Assembly (NCBI GenBank): GCA_947623775.1
Contig: CANQHL010000010.1
Span: 1 to 25,455 of the forward strand
DNA from: an uncultured Clostridia bacterium
GTDB lineage: Bacteria; Bacillota; Clostridia; Christensenellales; UBA1242
Direction: 5' to 3'
Length of the DNA: 25,455 bases
The translations under genes were made by a program, and so were the position numbers. Positions 7,735-15,014 of the stretch are shown here, piece after piece (positions within the stretch are counted from its first letter, which is position 1; each line of letters begins with the position of its first letter). A model generated the notes under the pieces. That model was not told the DNA's origin, made no database searches, and was given only the letters and a program-made list of their open reading frames with translations.

Positions 7735-7776
7735 ATGCCTAAGGTACACATAGTGAATAAAAAGTACCTTAGGCAT
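7735..7776 (-). terminator. Strong terminator of the 7795-8229 gene
   Basis: A perfect 13-bp stem, ATGCCTAAGGTAC (7735-7747) with GTACCTTAGGCAT (7764-7776), is followed on the minus strand by TTTTTAATTT. It lies 18 bases after the stop codon. Part of the right arm with its AATAAAAAG flank is duplicated imperfectly near 7692-7712. Confidence 0.85.
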
Positions 7777-7794
7777 AACAAAAGTATATTATTT

Positions 7795-8229
7795 TTAGAG
7801 ACCAAGCAACTCTTGTAATAATTCATTGTAATCATTTGAAAGTTTAGGTGTCTCATCAGGGTAAAATTCAGGGAACAACTCTTTGCCAAATTCCCTATAA
7901 GATATTTCATCATCAAGGAAAGAAACAATTTGATCATAAAAATTTGTAGCAATCTTTGCACCTTGTAACTGAGCGACACCACGCCCCATCAAAAATCCCC
8001 CAATGCAACTGCTTATAAATGTACCAGTCAAAATACCAGCAACCAAACATCCGCCGCCAAGCACTGTGGTGACCGTACTTAATTTATATGATTTTTGAGT
8101 TTTTAACTTCTCTTTTAAAAGGTTATCCCGCATGAGGGTTAACATTCCCGTAGGTAACTCCTTTAAATCATTAAGTGTATGATATGTTTTTCCGTTTATT
8201 TCCATGTCAATCTCAAGATCTTCATTCAT
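7795..8229 (-). CDS. Hypothetical small membrane protein with a glycine-rich hairpin
   Basis: I do not recognise the family. The 144 residues have an acidic N-terminus (NEDLEIDMEINGKTYHTLND), a helix of about 20 residues, then two closely spaced hydrophobic stretches near 52-67 and 69-86 with many Gly and Cys (VLGGGCLVAGIL, SSCIGGFLMGRG). These would form a membrane hairpin. An acidic C-terminal domain follows (QIVSFLDDEI to NDYNELLQELLGL). SD AAGAGG precedes the ATG. It sits 53 bases after the YcxB-like gene on the same strand and ends in a strong terminator, so the two are probably co-transcribed. The glycine pattern resembles membrane-inserting hairpins, but no function can be assigned. 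Confidence 0.75.
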   Translation of the reverse strand: MNEDLEIDMEINGKTYHTLNDLKELPTGMLTLMRDNLLKEKLKTQKSYKLSTVTTVLGGGCLVAGILTGTFISSCIGGFLMGRGVAQLQGAKIATNFYDQIVSFLDDEISYREFGKELFPEFYPDETPKLSNDYNELLQELLGL

Positions 8230-8282
8230 ATTTTTTACCTCTTATATTTAAATTATAACCTAATAATCACAAAATGTCAATA

Positions 8283-8870
8283 TCACTTTTTCTCTTCGGG
8301 AACGGATTGCCCAGACTTATCAATCGTCTTTACGTTTTTCGATTTTATAAGTTCAATCAATTCCTGATATGTGCCTTTTGTCATACCATTAAAGTTAAGT
8401 ATAAAACTTTGTGAAGGATTGATATATAAGAAAAGATGATTTTTGTAAATAACAAGTTGATACAAGTCCTCATATCTTAGAGTTTGAGTTGCAATTTGTT
8501 TATAATCATTTGATTGTTTGGAAGTTGTCGCCTCAGTTGCCACATTTATTTGGTTTTCATAAAACTCAAATGTGTTTAAATACTTTCTATCACCAAGGTT
8601 ATCATTATTTTGCTTTTGCACATTTTCTTTCATAAGATAAGGCATAAATATAAATCCACCAATGCACCCGCAAACAATCAGTATAACACCGAGTGCAACA
8701 TTCACAAATGCAAGTCCGATGCCAAGCGCAACAAAGAAGAGAGCAAACACAACCGAACTTGTAATAGTGACTTTTTTTAATGCGAAGTTTTGAAAAATCG
8801 TGATTTCTTTTTCATCCATTTTGCTTGTATTTTTAAACAATAATTCTTCCAAAGTCCCCTCCAAACGCAT
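8283..8870 (-). CDS. YcxB-like membrane protein
   Basis: A 195-residue open frame whose layout matches YcxB-like proteins of Bacillota: a short cytoplasmic start, two adjacent membrane helices (about 36-55 and 57-77), then a soluble domain with a YEDLYQLVIYKNHLFLYI segment and a FILNF motif, like the YcxB C-terminal fold. The function of the family is unknown. The start is uncertain. ATG 8870 lies in a small hairpin (AACGCA/TGCGTT, 8864-8882) and has no SD before it, whereas GGAGGGG lies just after it and is well placed for a TTG start at 8852, giving a protein beginning MEELLFKNTSKMDE, which fits the family better. The gene follows the SDR gene by 44 bases and precedes another small membrane protein. 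Confidence 0.8.
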   Translation of the reverse strand: MRLEGTLEELLFKNTSKMDEKEITIFQNFALKKVTITSSVVFALFFVALGIGLAFVNVALGVILIVCGCIGGFIFMPYLMKENVQKQNNDNLGDRKYLNTFEFYENQINVATEATTSKQSNDYKQIATQTLRYEDLYQLVIYKNHLFLYINPSQSFILNFNGMTKGTYQELIELIKSKNVKTIDKSGQSVPEEKK

Positions 8871-8914
8871 AAAAATTGCGTTTTTTATGCCGTTTTTTCA
8901 TGTTTTTTATTAAA

Positions 8915-9733
8915 TTATTTGTCTTTTGCCTTTTTGCAATATAATTTGCCAACAACAAAATTCACAAATTTTGCTGGTAAAAATCTAGGTAAGGCAACAA
9001 TGATTTTATACCCAACCCCTACTGTTTTCCTAAGTGGTGGGCGTTTTTTTCTTAGCACCTTTTTGACCACTTTTGCCACAGCGTATGGACTCATTCCACC
9101 TTTTTCGTCTTTCTCGATTTTTGCAATTGACAAGTTGGAATTTTTAAGTTGCTTTTCATCAGCACCGGCACAATCTATCACTCTTGCCGCAGTAAATCCC
9201 GTTTTGGTGTCCCCCGGAGATATAGAAATAACTTTTATGCCATAATCCTTAACCTCATTGTTTAGTGCCTTTGAAAAAATTTCAACGCCTGCCTTAGTTG
9301 CACTGTATGTTGCTTGATATGGCAATGGTATCACACCGCCAACCGAAGCAATATTGACAATTCTTCCTTTTGTATTTTTCAAATATTTTATCACTTTGCC
9401 ACAGTTTGCAACCACGGCTGAAAGATTTGTGTCAATTTGTTTGTAAATATTGTCACGCTTGGTAAATTCAACAAGCCCGCCTATTCCAAAGCCTGCATTG
9501 TTGATAAATATATCAATTTTACCCTCTTTTGCATAAATGTCGGCAAGTATTTCATCAATTTTGTCACTATCATTGACATCGGCTTGATACGATTGTTTGA
9601 TAAAATCGTGCTGTTGCATCGTTCTTGAAATATCGTAACAACTAACACCCTCGCCGTGTAATACCTCTGCAATTGCCGCACCAATTCCACGGCTTGCACC
9701 GGTTATAACGGCAACTTTTCCATTCAATTTCAT
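8915..9733 (-). CDS. Short-chain dehydrogenase/reductase
   Basis: A classical SDR oxidoreductase of 272 residues, cytoplasmic and NAD(P)-dependent. The cofactor motif TGASRGIG is at 11-18, NNAG at 78-81, the catalytic serine at 130 (IVNIAS), the YSATK active-site Tyr/Lys at 143-147, followed by a PGDTKTGF segment. A basic C-terminal extension (KKVLRKKRPPLRK) with a hydrophobic tail (IIVALPRFLPAKFVNFVVG) suggests membrane association, as seen in SDRs acting on lipids. The substrate is unknown. The start is supported by a GTAGG-type SD about 6 bases upstream and by the protein beginning at the usual position before the first beta strand. It lies downstream of degV on the same strand, separated by a 291-base AT-rich region. 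Confidence 0.93.
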   Translation of the reverse strand: MKLNGKVAVITGASRGIGAAIAEVLHGEGVSCYDISRTMQQHDFIKQSYQADVNDSDKIDEILADIYAKEGKIDIFINNAGFGIGGLVEFTKRDNIYKQIDTNLSAVVANCGKVIKYLKNTKGRIVNIASVGGVIPLPYQATYSATKAGVEIFSKALNNEVKDYGIKVISISPGDTKTGFTAARVIDCAGADEKQLKNSNLSIAKIEKDEKGGMSPYAVAKVVKKVLRKKRPPLRKTVGVGYKIIVALPRFLPAKFVNFVVGKLYCKKAKDK

Positions 9734-10024
9734 CTTCTACCTACTATATAAATTTTATTAATTTAAATAAAAATCTTTATTTTTGTGTCAAAAATGCGTT
9801 ATTTTTGCATTTTTTATCAAATTTTAATGTGTTTTTTAATAATTTTACCTTTTTGCAAAAATTTACATTATATTCTTATATGTATTTATCTGACTTTTGA
9901 CATATAATCATCTAGCAAAAACTAGTTTTTGCTTTCATATAAACATCTCATGTAAATTTGGTTTTTCATATTAACACCTAGCGAGTTTTTTATTTTGCTT
10001 TCATTATATAAAAATTCTTTTGGC
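9734..10024. other. AT-rich intergenic region with palindrome and degenerate tandem repeats
   Basis: There is no gene here. It holds a degV-side hairpin with T-run (9790-9814) and a perfect 20-bp palindrome whose left half is AGCAAAAACTAG (9914-9933). Three related blocks of the form CATATWAWCAYCT begin at 9901, 9936 and 9967, with a weaker fourth near 10002; the spacings are 35, 31 and 35 bases. The palindrome lies between the first two blocks. The SDR promoter must be in the left part, but I see no convincing one. Confidence 0.55.
9790..9814 (-). terminator. Possible terminator downstream of degV
   Basis: AAAAATGC (9790-9797) pairs with GCATTTTT (9807-9814) around a 9-base loop, with T's following on either strand. 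The stem is AT-rich with only two GC pairs and lies about 210 bases past the degV stop. Confidence 0.4.
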
Positions 10025-10894
10025 TTATAATCTTCTCATGCAAGCAATTGCAAGAGCCCCACTTCCAATATGGCAAGACACACTTAATGAAAGTGGGTCA
10101 ACGCTTACAACCTCAACTCCCGGAAAATTGCTTTTTATTTCTTCCACAAATTCGTTTGCCTTGTCTAGGCAATTTGTATATGCAACAGCGAGAACCATTT
10201 CTCCCTTATCACAAAATTCCTTAAATCGTGTTTCAAAATCATGTTTTACTGCATCTATCATCTTTACTTTTGCAGTTTTTTCATTCATAACTTTTGCATA
10301 TTGGTCAAGTTTTTCCCCTTGAATTTGAAGAACAGGTTTGATTTTCAAAAGAGTGCCAATTGCAGCGGCCGCCGGTGTCACTCTTCCACCCTTTTTTAAA
10401 TATTTTAATGTGCTAACCATTATGTAAATGCTTGAATCCATCGAACTATCCATAAGAGCCTTTTCAATTTCATCACCGCTCTTACCCTCAGCCGCCAACT
10501 TTAAAGCATCGTAAACAGACTGCTTTTGCGAAACGGAAATTCTGTGATTGTTTATAACATGCACTTTTCCATTATAGTTTTTGGCAAAATTTGTTGCCGT
10601 TTCACACGACATACTAAGCCCACTGGACATTGGAATGTGGATAATTTCATCATAATCTTTTAACAGTTGCTCCCACAACTCACAAATTGCCCCGATTGCC
10701 GGTTGCGAAGTTGAAATCTCTGCGTTTTCATCAAGCAATTTTTTATAAAATTCTTCTTGTGTTAAGTTTATATCCTCAAAAAATTCTTCATCATTAATCA
10801 TAAAAGGCATTGGGATAACTCGCAAATTTTTATATTCCCTTGCTTTTTCCTGTGTGATTCCTGAATTACTATCTGTTACTACTGCTATTTTCAT
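10025..10894 (-). CDS. DegV family fatty-acid-binding protein
   Basis: DegV/FakB-type proteins bind a fatty acid and present it to the kinase FakA for phosphorylation. The 289 residues start with MKIAVVTDSNSGIT, the family's first strand and loop. They contain ISTSQPAIGA (residue about 61-70, the TSQP motif that contacts the carboxylate), IHIPMSSGLS (the second contact motif) and a GGRVTPAAAAIGTLL segment, with a C-terminal HIGSGALAIA matching the last conserved motif. SD TAGGAGG stands 5 bases before the ATG. The start overlaps the 3' end of the upstream glycosyltransferase gene by 26 bases, so the two are co-transcribed. The pairing with a glycolipid-type glycosyltransferase fits a role in membrane lipid supply. 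Which fatty acid it binds is unknown. Confidence 0.94.
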   Translation of the reverse strand: MKIAVVTDSNSGITQEKAREYKNLRVIPMPFMINDEEFFEDINLTQEEFYKKLLDENAEISTSQPAIGAICELWEQLLKDYDEIIHIPMSSGLSMSCETATNFAKNYNGKVHVINNHRISVSQKQSVYDALKLAAEGKSGDEIEKALMDSSMDSSIYIMVSTLKYLKKGGRVTPAAAAIGTLLKIKPVLQIQGEKLDQYAKVMNEKTAKVKMIDAVKHDFETRFKEFCDKGEMVLAVAYTNCLDKANEFVEEIKSNFPGVEVVSVDPLSLSVSCHIGSGALAIACMRRL

Positions 10895-12119
10895 TTTTCC
10901 TCCTATATTCTTTGTTCTTCTTTCGTATTGTTTTCTTTATTTCTCTTCTTGCCTCTTCAAAATCCACATCGTTTTCCATAAAGGAATAATCTGCATTCGG
11001 CAATTTGTTTATTAAATCAGCAATTTCGCTCACTGCATTGCTTTTCAGTTTATTTGCTTGATTCGACATATTTTTTCTTAAATTTTCATCATCAAGCAGC
11101 AAATTTACTTTCTCTTTTAAGTCTTTTTTATTTTTAAAGGATAAAATTGCACCTTTTTCTTTTAAATAAGTCAGGTTGTATTTCTCTTGTGCGGGAACTT
11201 TCTCAGTCACCAGCATAGGTAGCGACATATTGATAACTTCGGTTGATGAAATTCCGCCACATTTATTCACCACAAAGTCGGCACAATTTAAATAAGATGG
11301 GAGTTTATCTGTAAAGCCAACATTGACGACATTAATTCCTTGAAAGTGTTGTTTTTCAACCCTTTTAAAATCTCTTTGATTTTTACCATTTATCATAATC
11401 AAGTTAACTTCTCTGCCTTTCACCGCTTTGGCAATATTTTTGAAAATTTTATAACCGCCGCTCCAAAATCCACCACCGAACATTACAAGAATTGTCGGTT
11501 CATCTTCTTTTATATTAATTTCCTTAGTGGCAACATTTTTGTTTGAATATTCAAGTATATTTTTATTAATTGGAATGCCTATTGGCAACAACTGTTTTTC
11601 GTTATACCCGAGTGCCATTCCCTGTTGAAGAAAATCTCTGTTTGGTATTGTGAAATAGTCAACGCCTATTCCCGCCTGCCAAAATGGCGAAAACACATAG
11701 TCAAGACATGAAACAATCACCTTGCAAGGTAAATTATATTTAAGCCTTATATCACTAAGTGCAATTGCTCCGTAAAAATGTGACGAATAGATTACATCAG
11801 GTTTAAACTCCATGATTTCTTTAAGAAGTCCGCCAACCGTCCCTACTGCAATTTTTTGCACACAACAATTGTAACGCTGCTGCGGTGAATAATTTAAAAA
11901 GTGGTTATAGAACATATCGTACAGCCACAACATTTTGCTTGCCATAAAATTGTATCCCTTATCCACCACCCAGGCATCAAACCGACTGCCAAAAGTCTTG
12001 ACTAAATCAATCACTTTTATTTGGACATCTTCGAGGCCATCAAACTGATCTTTCAACGCTTTTGCACATGCGTTGTGACCATTTCCTGCAGTCACCGTAA
12101 GTATTAAAATTTTTTTCAT
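10869..12119 (-). CDS. MGDG-synthase / UgtP-like glycosyltransferase
   Basis: A GT-B glycosyltransferase of 416 residues in the MurG/MGDG synthase superfamily. The N-terminus MKKILILTVTAGNGHNACAKAL is the diagnostic Gly-His loop of the MGDG_synth domain, followed by the acceptor-binding region (ENDMFYNHF-like segment near 70). The C-terminal domain has the glycine-rich LVMFGGGFWSGG and an NKCGGISSTEVINMSLPML motif for UDP-sugar binding. In Bacillota such enzymes put glucose on diacylglycerol to make glycolipid anchors; the exact sugar and acceptor are inferred only from the family. The C-terminus is basic (KKTIRKKNKEYRRKN). It overlaps degV by 26 bases. It is divergent from the DUF1846 gene across a region with a TTATTGTC/GACAATAA inverted repeat. 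Confidence 0.9.
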   Translation of the reverse strand: MKKILILTVTAGNGHNACAKALKDQFDGLEDVQIKVIDLVKTFGSRFDAWVVDKGYNFMASKMLWLYDMFYNHFLNYSPQQRYNCCVQKIAVGTVGGLLKEIMEFKPDVIYSSHFYGAIALSDIRLKYNLPCKVIVSCLDYVFSPFWQAGIGVDYFTIPNRDFLQQGMALGYNEKQLLPIGIPINKNILEYSNKNVATKEINIKEDEPTILVMFGGGFWSGGYKIFKNIAKAVKGREVNLIMINGKNQRDFKRVEKQHFQGINVVNVGFTDKLPSYLNCADFVVNKCGGISSTEVINMSLPMLVTEKVPAQEKYNLTYLKEKGAILSFKNKKDLKEKVNLLLDDENLRKNMSNQANKLKSNAVSEIADLINKLPNADYSFMENDVDFEEARREIKKTIRKKNKEYRRKNENSSSNR

Positions 12120-12149
12120 AAACTATCCTTAAAACAAAAGATTTCATAT

Positions 12150-12168
12150 TTATTGTCAAAGACAATAA
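12150..12168. promoter_or_regulatory. Operator-like inverted repeat in a divergent intergenic region
   Basis: TTATTGTC (12150-12157), AAA, GACAATAA (12161-12168) is a perfect 8-bp inverted repeat in the 166-base gap between the glycosyltransferase and DUF1846 genes. The right arm overlaps a TTGACA-like box on the minus strand, so a regulator bound here could affect the glycosyltransferase promoter. Confidence 0.4.
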
Positions 12169-12262
12169 TATTTTATCATAATTATTTTCATTTTTCAAAC
12201 ATATTAAAACAATTATAAATATTTTTCTGATAAAATTGCTATGATTTTTTTAAAATTGCGGC

Positions 12263-12268
12263 TATAAT
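12263..12268 (+). promoter_or_regulatory. Probable -10 box for the DUF1846 gene
   Basis: A perfect TATAAT lies 18 bases before the ATG. The -35 is weak: TATGAT at the 17-base position. AAAATTGC occurs twice just upstream (12233-12240 and 12252-12259). Confidence 0.4.
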
Positions 12269-12285
12269 TATTCTTGGAGGACGTT

Positions 12286-13773
12286 ATGAATAATAAATCT
12301 GTTGGATTTGATAGCCAACTTTATTTAAAAATACAAAGTGAAAAGATTATTGAACGTGCAAAACAATTTAATAATAAACTATATCTTGAATTTGGTGGAA
12401 AACTTTTTGATGATCTTCACGCTTCAAGAGTTTTACATGGCTTTGATAAAAATATAAAAATTCAACTTATTGAATCTCTCAAAGATAAGGCGGAAATAAT
12501 TTTGTGCATTCCTGCAAACGATATAGAAAAAAACAAAATACGCAGCGAACTTGGACTGAGTTATGATATTGAAATTTTAAAATCTATTGAAAATTTAAGA
12601 GAACGCGGACTTATTGTTTCCGGAATTGCCATCACGCTTTATAAAGGTCAAGCAGGAGCAACCAAGTTTGGCAAACGACTTCAAGCCCATGGTGAAAAAG
12701 TATATTTTCTTGGTTATACAAAGGGTTATCCTTATGATGTTGACACCATTGTCTCAGAAGAGGGATATGGCGCAAACCCATTTATCGAAACCTCTTGCCC
12801 TATAGTTATAGTTGCCTCACCATCTCCGTCAAGCGGCAAACTTGCAACATGTTTAAGCCAACTTTACCATGAATATAAACGCGGTGTTCAAGCGGGATAT
12901 GCAAAATTTGAGACTTTCCCCGTTTGGAATCTTCCACTCAAACATCCACTTAATATAGCCTATGAGGCGGCAACGGCGGATATAAAAGAAATAAATCAAA
13001 TTGACCCATATCATTTCAACGAATACGGCACACTTGCCATCAACTACAATCGTGACATAGAGATATTCCCTGTAGTAAAGAATATATTAAAAAAAATAAC
13101 CGGCAAAACAATGTATGTTTCCCCAACTGACATGGGAGTCAATATGGTTGCAAGTGCAATCACAGACGAAAAATTGGTCAAGGAAAGTGCAACGGAAGAA
13201 GTTGTAAGAAGATATTTCAAAGCCGAATGCGATTACAAAAAAGGAATAATTGATTTTGATGTTTTGGAAAGAAACAGATATTTAATGTCCGAACTCGATA
13301 TAAATGAGGATTATATTGAAGTTGTTCCAAAAACCAAAAACATTGCAAAAACAAGTGGATTTCCATGCGTTGGAATACTCCTTTCTAACGGAGAATTTGT
13401 TTATGGAAAAACCAAAAAAGTGGTGTCCGCATCGGCTGCTGCCATTTTGAATGCACTGCGAACCCTTGCAAACTTAGATGATGATTTCAATATTATTCCC
13501 GACAACATTTTGCTTCCTATCATATCCTTGCGAAGAGAATATTTGAAACTAAAAAAGCAACTTTTAACCCTTGATGATGTTTTGATTGCATTGTCAATAT
13601 CGGCAACAACAAACGAAAAAGCAAAGAAGGCAATTGAGGCTTTGCCACTGCTTAACGGTTGCGAAGCACATGCAACTTTCATTCTTTCTTCAGCGGAAGA
13701 ACAAACTCTTAAAAATCTTGGAATAAACATAACTTGCCAGCCGGTGTTTCTTGCATCCAACTTACTTGATTAA
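12286..13773 (+). CDS. DUF1846 family protein
   Basis: A cytoplasmic protein of 495 residues that matches the DUF1846 family over its whole length: MNNKSVGFDSQLYLKIQSE start, LYLEFGGKLFDDLHASRVLHGF, a VAIT-type GIAITLYKGQAGATKFG segment, VASPSPSSGKLATCLSQLYHE and VSPTDMGVNMVASAI. The family is common in Bacillota; its function is not established, although the SPSPSSGKLATCL stretch has the look of a nucleotide- or phosphate-binding loop. I start it at ATG 12286 because TTGGAGG (12274-12280) is its SD; the longer frame starting at TTG 12274 would begin inside that SD. It is monocistronic, with a terminator 30-60 bases after the stop that also serves the convergent gene. Confidence 0.93.
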   Translation: MNNKSVGFDSQLYLKIQSEKIIERAKQFNNKLYLEFGGKLFDDLHASRVLHGFDKNIKIQLIESLKDKAEIILCIPANDIEKNKIRSELGLSYDIEILKSIENLRERGLIVSGIAITLYKGQAGATKFGKRLQAHGEKVYFLGYTKGYPYDVDTIVSEEGYGANPFIETSCPIVIVASPSPSSGKLATCLSQLYHEYKRGVQAGYAKFETFPVWNLPLKHPLNIAYEAATADIKEINQIDPYHFNEYGTLAINYNRDIEIFPVVKNILKKITGKTMYVSPTDMGVNMVASAITDEKLVKESATEEVVRRYFKAECDYKKGIIDFDVLERNRYLMSELDINEDYIEVVPKTKNIAKTSGFPCVGILLSNGEFVYGKTKKVVSASAAAILNALRTLANLDDDFNIIPDNILLPIISLRREYLKLKKQLLTLDDVLIALSISATTNEKAKKAIEALPLLNGCEAHATFILSSAEEQTLKNLGINITCQPVFLASNLLD

Positions 13774-13800
13774 CAAAAAATTAAGATATTTACAAACAAA

Positions 13801-13837
13801 AAAACAGACTGATAGCCTTTGCCGTTTAGTCTGTTTT
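13801..13837. terminator. Bidirectional terminator
   Basis: AAAACAGACT (13801-13810) pairs with AGTCTGTTTT (13828-13837) around a 17-base loop. A-runs on the left and T-runs on the right let it stop transcription from both the DUF1846 gene and the convergent acidic-protein gene, whose stop codon is 6 bases away. Confidence 0.85.
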
Positions 13838-13842
13838 TTATT

Positions 13843-14436
13843 CTAAAAACCAATATAAAGCCAATTGTGATGTGCTGTTAATTTTGAAGTTGCTGGGTCT
13901 ATTCCAAACTTGGTGCCTGTCGACTTGTAAAACTCCTTACATTTTTTATTTAAACATACAAATCGAGGTATTTGCAAAGCATTGTCAACATTGACTGCTC
14001 CGACGCAAGCCATCGCAATAAACTTTGCGGCACGCATTCCTGTTGACATCATTTTATCAGCAAAAATAGAATGCTTATGGCAAGCTGGACATTCTTTTGG
14101 AAGAATTTTCGGAACAAATCCCAATTGTTTTGCAAGATTTTTCATCTCCTCGGGATCGGGTTCTGGCTTTTTCTTTTTGCCTTTTACTTCTGCCTTTCCC
14201 TTTTTCTTTCCGTCTCCTTTTCCATCTTCATCACCGCCGTCGTCTTCGCCGCCTTCCTTATCGCCGCCATCTTCACCGCCTTCGGCATCATCACCTCCGG
14301 CGTCTCCGCCCTCTGCTTCATCGCCGCCATCGTCCCCTCCGGCATCATTTTCATCTTCATCATCGTTTTCATCATCGCCTGAGCTGTCGTCGTCATCATC
14401 GTCATCTTCGTCGTCATCGTCATCATCATAAATCAT
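13843..14436 (-). CDS. Acidic low-complexity protein with C-terminal zinc-ribbon-like domain
   Basis: An unrecognised protein of 197 residues in three parts. Residues 4-72 are almost only Asp, Glu and Gly (a poly-Asp opening, then GGDD/GGDE-type repeats). Residues 73-90 are a Lys/Gly-rich switch. Residues 91-197 form a folded-looking domain with C116-x2-C119 and C161-x4-C166, a possible zinc ribbon, and an aromatic end (HHNWLYIGF). I place the start at ATG 14436, not the in-frame ATG at 14496, because AAAGGAGGTG stands 8 bases before it and a strong promoter at 14465-14492 overlaps the longer version. No signal peptide or membrane segment is clear. The acidic tail could bind cations or basic proteins; that is speculation. 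It is monocistronic. Confidence 0.82.
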   Translation of the reverse strand: MIYDDDDDDEDDDDDDDSSGDDENDDEDENDAGGDDGGDEAEGGDAGGDDAEGGEDGGDKEGGEDDGGDEDGKGDGKKKGKAEVKGKKKKPEPDPEEMKNLAKQLGFVPKILPKECPACHKHSIFADKMMSTGMRAAKFIAMACVGAVNVDNALQIPRFVCLNKKCKEFYKSTGTKFGIDPATSKLTAHHNWLYIGF

Positions 14437-14464
14437 ATGCAAAACACCTCCTTTATAATTTAAT

Positions 14465-14492
14465 TTTATAATGTTTCCTTTTTTATTGTCAA
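14465..14492 (-). promoter_or_regulatory. Promoter of the acidic-protein gene
   Basis: On the minus strand a consensus TTGACA (14487-14492) is followed after 16 bases by TATAAA (14465-14470), then the SD AAAGGAGGTG and the ATG at 14436. The strength of both boxes and of the SD suggests a well-expressed gene. Confidence 0.75.
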
Positions 14493-14587
14493 GCAAAAGT
14501 CGATTGTTTATACCTTTTTCACTAAAAATCAGCCATTTTCATGTTTAAAATTTACAAACCATAAGAGCCAAAGCATCAAAAACAAAA

Positions 14588-14658
14588 AAAGGGCAAACGC
14601 CCTTCATACTTTCAGTCTGTTAATTTGCCTACACTTCCTGAAAGGGCAAGTGCCCTTT
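14588..14658. repeat. Second locus of the 26-bp core flanked by paired hairpins
   Basis: The core at 14611-14636 matches 6287-6312 at 24 of 26 positions. It is flanked by two near-identical hairpins: AAGGGC/GCCCTT (14589-14604) and AAAGGGCA/TGCCCTTT (14641-14658). These differ entirely in sequence from the hairpins at the 6.1-6.3 kb locus but have the same arrangement. Only the right part of that element is present here; the left inverted-repeat arm and inner hairpins are missing. The rest of the gap 14493-14780 is AT-rich without a gene I can support. Confidence 0.6.
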
Positions 14659-14780
14659 ATGCTAAAAAAAATTATTAAAATAAATAAATCACCCTGCGCA
14701 CAAGTAGAAATTTTTCCAAAATGATTGCATTTCAAGTTTTTTTTAGTTGCCTTATTATCACAAGTTTTTCTTTAGTCCAA

Positions 14781-15014
14781 TTAATCAATCCAAAATACAT
14801 TGCCCTTAACCAAAATGAATATTATGTCGACAAGCCACAAAAACGGAATGCCTAAAAATATTATTATAACCCCCAAAATCACACCGAAATAACTCTCTTT
14901 ATCAAGTGATTTCACAATACGATAAATTGTCCAAATAATATCCAAAAATGGTAAAGCGAGAAGCACTTTCACAATTAATGGAAAATTGTCCATTGTTTCA
15001 ATAAATTTTTTCAT
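14781..15014 (-). CDS. Small two-helix membrane protein
   Basis: A 77-residue protein with two hydrophobic segments (about 12-32 and 43-68), each ending in a conserved-looking motif (LLALPFLDIIWTIYRIVKSL; LWLVDIIFILVKG). Proteins with this LALP-LDI-W-YRI layout are widespread and uncharacterised in Bacillota. Its ATG overlaps the TGA of the amidase gene (ATGA, 15011-15014), and the SD AAAGGAGG lies within the end of that gene, so the two are translationally coupled. This coupling suggests a shared job, perhaps at the membrane, but none can be named. Confidence 0.83.
   Translation of the reverse strand: MKKFIETMDNFPLIVKVLLALPFLDIIWTIYRIVKSLDKESYFGVILGVIIIFLGIPFLWLVDIIFILVKGNVFWID

Noticed and set aside
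8864..8882. A plus-strand terminator (AACGCA/TGCGTT followed by T's)
   Set aside because: No plus-strand gene lies upstream; on the gene strand it lacks a T-run and only overlaps the start region of the YcxB-like gene.
13801..13837. A third copy of the 26-bp core, since this terminator contains CAGACTGA and AGTCTGTT
   Set aside because: The similarity is limited to about 8 bases, and the site is a normal bidirectional terminator without flanking hairpin duplication.
13982..14471. Several long Ser/Pro-, Arg/His- or Met/Thr-rich open frames opposite or within the acidic gene
   Set aside because: They arise from the biased GAT/GAC/GGC codon repeats of the acidic gene read in other frames; no SD and unnatural composition.
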